Source: Voacanga thouarsii (Eukaryota > Streptophyta > Magnoliopsida > Gentianales > Apocynaceae). From it: 64,000 bases of DNA. Numbering within the stretch: the first letter of the stretch is position 1; each line of letters opens with the position of its first letter. The translations under genes were made by a program, and so were the position numbers. The notes under the pieces are model-generated. The model saw only the letters and a program-made list of their open reading frames with translations. It was not told the origin of the DNA and ran no database searches. This document shows, in pieces, positions 59,500-64,000 of the stretch. The stretch lies in the NCBI GenBank assembly GCA_026120185.1, contig JANUWF010002273.1:1285001-1349000 (forward strand). Reading direction: 5' to 3'.

Positions 59500-60810
59500 A
59501 TGCATTGCTCTCTTTCTTGGACACTTATGGGAAGTGTGTCCATATCCAAGGCACTTAATGCATTTGATATCTCTATTCATTTGTGGCCTCTCTATGACTT
59601 TCCCCCTGTCCTTGTTCCGTTCTTCCCTAGGTTTCCAATCCTCCCTAGGCTACCATTCTTCCCTAGGTTTCCAAGCTTCCTTAGATTTGTTGAAGTCCCT
59701 TTGAAATGGTTTGGGGGCTTCATCATTCTTAGTTGGCACCCTGCTAGTTGTGTTGGGGTTTGGAAGTGTTGGTCTAGTAAATGCCCTTCTCTTTAATTGC
59801 CTTTCAATCTTCATGGCGGCATGTACTATATCCTCCAATTGATCATAGGGGTGCAATTCCACCAAATTGGCAATCTCCCTATTTAATCCTCCTAAAAACC
59901 TTATTCTTGTTGCTCTAGGATCTTCATGGATTTGAGCTCTCATCAATATGACTTCCATCTCCTTATGATAATCTTCCAAACTTTTGTTCCCTTGTTTAAG
60001 TGATTGGAGCCTTTGGTAGAGATTATTATAGTAATAGTGTGGTATAAATCTTGCTATTATCATATCTTTCAATAAATTCTAACTTGCCACGGTTTCCACT
60101 CATATTTACCTCCTTTGAGCACTAATTTGCTCCCACCATACCAAAGCATACTCCGAAAAATCCAAAATAGGCAACCTCACTTTTGACCTCTCACTATAAC
60201 TATGACTTTCTAGGAATATCTCCATCTTGCTTTCCCACTCAAAATAAGCTTCGAGGTCACTCTTGCCATAGAATGTGAGCACTTTCAATTTAATATGGCT
60301 CAACTCCCTTTCCACATCATTTTCTTCTCTCCTTCCTCCCCTATTACCCCATCTTCTATGTTGTTCCCCAAAGGTCTCAACATGTTCTCCTTCATACTAT
60401 TCATCGACTCCTTCAAATTCTCTTTCTAGCCCCCTTAGATTGTTCCCCCTATTCCTTCTTTATCCTCTACCTCGTCCTCCTCTTATTCCATGAACTCCCT
60501 TTCTCATAGGAGCTTGTTAGAATCCCCCAATTGAATGTTCGTCCCATTCCTCCTCTTGTTGGGCATGTAATGAAGAAGTGTGGGTATTACCATTCCTCAT
60601 TCTAGGGCTAGGTGCTTTAAATCATTCTTAGCCCTTCCTTTATGCAACGGTAGAAGATTGGCCAAGATGGTTTATCAACTCTCTTGTCAAATTTTGAAAT
60701 TTGCTTTACATAGTCCTCATCATGGCTTGCAAGTCCTCACACAATCCTCTAGCATCAATGGGTTCTTCTTGAGGTCTATTAGGTCCACTTGCTAGAGATC
60801 TCTTGTTCAT
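59500..60810 (-). pseudogene. Gypsy gag with zinc knuckle
   Basis: It starts MNKRSLASGPNRPQ at 60810 and is soon interrupted by stops. The capsid core follows (LTFYGKSDLEAYFEWESKME near 60285-60226, YALVWWEQI near 60130) and continues from 60072 (FIPHYYYNNLYQRLQSLKQG). A CCHC knuckle (CIKCLGYGHTSHKC) lies near 59560-59515. Several stops make it a relic. Confidence 0.82.
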
Positions 60811-61731
60811 GGGTCATGGTGGTAGAGTATTTACTTATCTATACCTGTAAAACAAGAGATTAGAATGAAAAATTGATCCTTGCTGCACTTCCTTGCGTGT
60901 TGGCTCTCAAGGTTGATCACTCCACCCTCATGTTTACTCTCTTAGGCTCTTTTGATAATAGGCTCTCCCTCTTGCCTTTCTCTCAACACTCAAGCCTTCT
61001 TGTTCAATCCCATTTCTCCTCAATAGCCGAAGATTTAGTCCAGCTAAGTGAATCACACAAATCAAAAGGAATTTCCAATTAGGGGGTCTTAAGGGGAATT
61101 TCAACAAACACTTGTTGGGCACCTTCAAGCAATCAAGTTTTAAGCCAAAAATTTCAAGAAAAATGGACTCAATCAACTCAAGAGCAAGCACTAGATGCAA
61201 AAGGACACTTCTAAGCAAGAAACAAACAAGAATTATCAAGAACAAAGAAAACAAGAATAACTAGAACTAGGATGATAAAGAACAAAATGACCACAAATGT
61301 GCAATAGAAAATTTGAGTTCAATGGATATGGAATTCAATAATTGAGTGATATACTAAGCCACAAAAACCCAAGGAATAAAAATCAAGAATCAAAGTTCCC
61401 AACTATAGCAAAAAACACTCTCATTGAACATTTATCAAACACCTTGGCTGCAACCTCGTCACTCGAGCAACTAGAATTTTCACCCATATTCAAGTCAAAT
61501 TTTAACACAATCACAAGACAAATTTGTTTCTAAGGATTATAACAACATCAAGGAGCAATTTCCCAATAGCAAAATCAAGAAATAACAAAAATTTCAAGAC
61601 CTTTTTTGGAGCAATTTTTTGAGTTATAGGATTTTCTGTTTTTCTCTTTTCTTCACTTTGTAAGGCTCATTTTTCTTGTTTTCAAGCTTTGATGGGAATC
61701 AAACTTTTCCTTACTCTGATACCAAACTCTT
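60811..61731 (-). other. Gypsy leader with primer-binding site
   Basis: Untranslated leader between LTR and gag. The primer site TGGTATCAGAGTAAGG (minus, from 61724) lies 7 bases after the LTR edge. No gene seen in the rest. Confidence 0.7.
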
Positions 61732-62735
61732 TAATACAAATCTTGTGTGGCTTTTCTTGGTGTTGTGGTGTTTTTGATGGCTATGTGTTCATTTCAAACA
61801 GAGGGAACCAAAACAGGGACTTTTCTTATGACAAAAAGAGAAAGTAACCTAACTACCTACACTTTTTCAAACCCTTGAAGAACAAAGCCTCAAAGACTTT
61901 CAAGATGAGTAGAAAGTTCTACTATATTCTTACCCTAATATCCTTGAAGCAACAAAGGCAAGCAAGAACAAATAGAATAGAGAAAATAGGCACCCAAGTA
62001 TTGAATTTCAAACAAACTTTAGAAGAACAAAGCAACTAAGACCCATTAAAAGAAAACAACATTGGATTATCCAAAAGATTTATAGACTCTTACAAAAGGA
62101 GGACTAACCCTTAATCTTGGTCTTGAACAAGATGAACAAGGAGGCTAGGGCCTCTCAAGATTCTCTCTCAATTTGAATTAAAGTGTAGTGAATTGTCTTG
62201 TCAAATTAATAAAGGTGTTATTTATACTATCCTAACCCTAGCTAAGTAATCCCTGAGGTTTAATTACAGTTCAGAGTCAAAACAAGTCTTTACAAACACT
62301 TAAAAGTAAAGAAAGTCGGAGAAAAGTATTAAAACGCGGAGCAATCGGCGATGGCCCAGGGGAAAGCCGGCACCGGTTTGGGACATCAAGCCGACACCAG
62401 TTTGGTTTTGTCTTTGGGCCGGTTCATATTTGCTTGAAGTGTCGTTTTGGACAGAATGGAGCCGGCGCCGTTCTGGCTGCATGCAGCCGGCACTGGCTGT
62501 CCTCTGGGAAGCCTCCCTTTATCAAATTTCATCCTATTTTGTTACCGGTTTGAGTTCTTGTTAGGGTCCCTCGTGGATGGCCATCAACACGAACCCTTGG
62601 CTAACTTCCTCCATCTTCCAATCCTCCTTCATCCTCAAGCATAGTTTGATAATCAATTGAAAATCATCTTGAAGCTTTTTGGTCTTCGCTCTTGTCATCG
62701 GTCCTTGTCTTCCATGATGAAGTGGAGTCTCATCA
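61732..62735 (-). repeat. 5' LTR of the gypsy element
   Basis: Same ends as 54990-55973 (TGATGAGACTCC to TTTGTATTA on the minus strand). It has an extra GC-rich stretch near 62479-62499 (GCATGCAGCCGGCACTGGCT), apparently a short duplication. Confidence 0.88.
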
Positions 62736-64000
62736 TTTTCTGAGCTTGTAGAAATAACTCAATAAATAATTAATGAGCCCAAATGAACATAAAATAATTA
62801 AACATTAATTAATTATTTATTGGGCTTATATAAATAACCCAATAAATAATTAACCATTAATTATTTTCCTCTAGTTTAAGCCCATGTTAATTTTCTAATT
62901 ATTTAAACTGAACCCTAGCCCTGAATAATTAATCAACCAATTAAACTATATAATAAATTTCTCTCAATTTATTTTTATTCCAGTCCAATAATAAATTAGA
63001 CTTTTTGAATAAAATAAAATTCTTTTTAATCGAGACCAATTCCTCAACCTAAAATAATTAGGACTTACGGGCTATTCTGAGGACCAAAAAGACATATCGC
63101 CTTGGCTACTAAAATGACCAAAATACCCCTACAATATAAATAGTTATATTTTATATTTTAAATATTTTTTAATATTACCATAAAGAAATATCGACCCCAA
63201 GGATAATGCTGCGTTAGCAAAGTCTCCGACTTACAAGTGAAATGACTAAACCCTTCTATACATCGCCGTGCATTTAGAGAGGAAGAAATGTATTAACACC
63301 CCTCTAAATGACATCTACCATCCTTAAGCTTCTAGTATAATGATCCATGACTTCCTGGAGTATTTACGTTTTCAAAATGAGCTACTCTAAAGCAAACATC
63401 CAAGTCATCCCAAGGCCTTGGATATTTAGATCATTCAGATAACTACAAGGGGCGATACAGTATAGAAACTATCTTGTACAAGTTTGTCTTAACTAACTAG
63501 TTACACATACCCAACATGCAAGTATATTGGTTCTACGATAGAACCTCAACTAAAGTATATCAAAGTACATGCTTCCAGCTTCGTTAGACCACAAACTCAT
63601 ATTCAAGTTGTAGAGTACTAGTCCACACTGTAGCAGTAGTAGTCTAGGTTTTTACCAAATAGTACTTTAGGAAACCACTACTACAGGTCATGTTCTACGT
63701 ATTCGAAATATGTTTATGTCATGAAGTGAGTGGACTACTCATTGGCTAAAAGTAAGCCATTCCCCATTTGGAATTTATAACATAATAACCTAAACATGAT
63801 GAAATTCCCATTCTCATCAATTGGTTAAGAACAAATGTTTATGTGTTAAATAACCCCTAATCTATATCGTACTGTGAAAGACCACCATTCACATGGATAA
63901 CTTATTTAAACACAATGGGTCTTTTTCAAACGAAATTGTGCACAAACAAAAAGTAAATTCACAAATGATTTCTGAAAATAAATTCTTTTATTAAAACATT
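62736..64000 (-). repeat. 5' LTR of the copia element, 5' portion, cut by the window end
   Basis: Resumes at TTTTCTGAGCTTG and matches 43818-45086 of the 3' LTR. Its terminal TGTTGGG should lie about 47 bases past 64000. Confidence 0.88.

Larger units (their letters stand above)
54990..62735 (-). mobile_element. Ty3/gypsy LTR retrotransposon, structurally complete but mutated
   Basis: 7746 bp on the minus strand with LTRs at 61732-62735 (5') and 54990-55973 (3'), primer site, gag, protease, RT, RNase H, integrase and polypurine tract, in gypsy order. TTTTC occurs exactly on both sides (54985-54989 and 62736-62740). The insertion splits the copia 5' LTR. RT has Y-F-N-D for the catalytic F-D-D, and stops interrupt pol, so it is not autonomous. 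Confidence 0.93.
43150..64000 (-). mobile_element. Copia-type LTR retrotransposon carrying three later insertions
   Basis: A minus-strand element with a 3' LTR at 43150-45133, pol and gag remains at 45156-50820, a long leader to 54302, a primer-binding site at 54303-54314, and a 5' LTR that starts at 54317, is split by a gypsy element, and runs off the window at 64000 (comparison with the 3' LTR predicts an end near 64047). Removing the insertions (47579-49394, 51097-52811 and 54990-62735, with their duplications) leaves an element of about 9.6 kb. It is itself inserted in a gypsy gag. The reading frames carry stops, mostly of the G-to-A or C-to-T type. Confidence 0.88.

Overview
This window is nuclear DNA from a flowering plant, almost certainly a eudicot. 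Evidence: AT-rich intergenic DNA, GT..AG introns that join the open segments in frame, plant PPR genes of both the P and PLS/E classes, an N-terminally extended thymidine kinase, Ty1/copia and Ty3/gypsy LTR elements primed by initiator-tRNA-like sites, an RTE-type LINE and TA-flanked Stowaway-like MITEs. The species cannot be named from sequence alone. There is no operon, CRISPR or prokaryotic signal.

Layout. 1-6060: a two-RRM glycine-rich hnRNP-like gene on the minus strand, ending in a remote 14-nt coding exon. 6995-14284: two decayed copia elements; a 5' LTR plus gag stub is cut off where a second copia element (8110-14284) begins. 14285-24900: gene-free AT-rich DNA with simple repeats, a retroposon with an (AAT)n tail, an RTE LINE (19345-21125, minus) and MITEs. 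24918-30103: thymidine kinase in four exons, whose 3.8-kb first intron contains a complete PPR gene on the same strand. 31557-33719: an intact single-exon P-class PPR gene, the apparent counterpart of Arabidopsis At5g64320. 35501-35581: a damaged tRNA-Thr copy. 36437-39285: a six-exon Pumilio/PUF gene (minus) that keeps the UGU-reading repeats. 41190-64000: a nested retrotransposon stack. A gypsy-like gag fragment is interrupted by a copia element (minus, 43150 to just past the window end). That element contains a solo LTR of its own family in opposite orientation (47579-49394), a solo LTR of another family (51097-52811), and a full gypsy element (54990-62735, TSD TTTTC) inside its 5' LTR.

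The cellular genes are not an operon. Three act in RNA metabolism (hnRNP, two PPRs likely working in organelles, PUF) and one in nucleotide salvage (thymidine kinase). Nothing here looks like a wholly new system. The best leads are the gene-in-intron arrangement and its possible shared or alternative first exons, the split 3' end of the hnRNP gene, the tRNA-Thr copy with an anticodon-loop insertion, the gypsy pol frame running into its own LTR, and the large inverted LTR pair, which could make hairpin RNA. Exon joins were read by eye and checked for phase; no transcript data were available.
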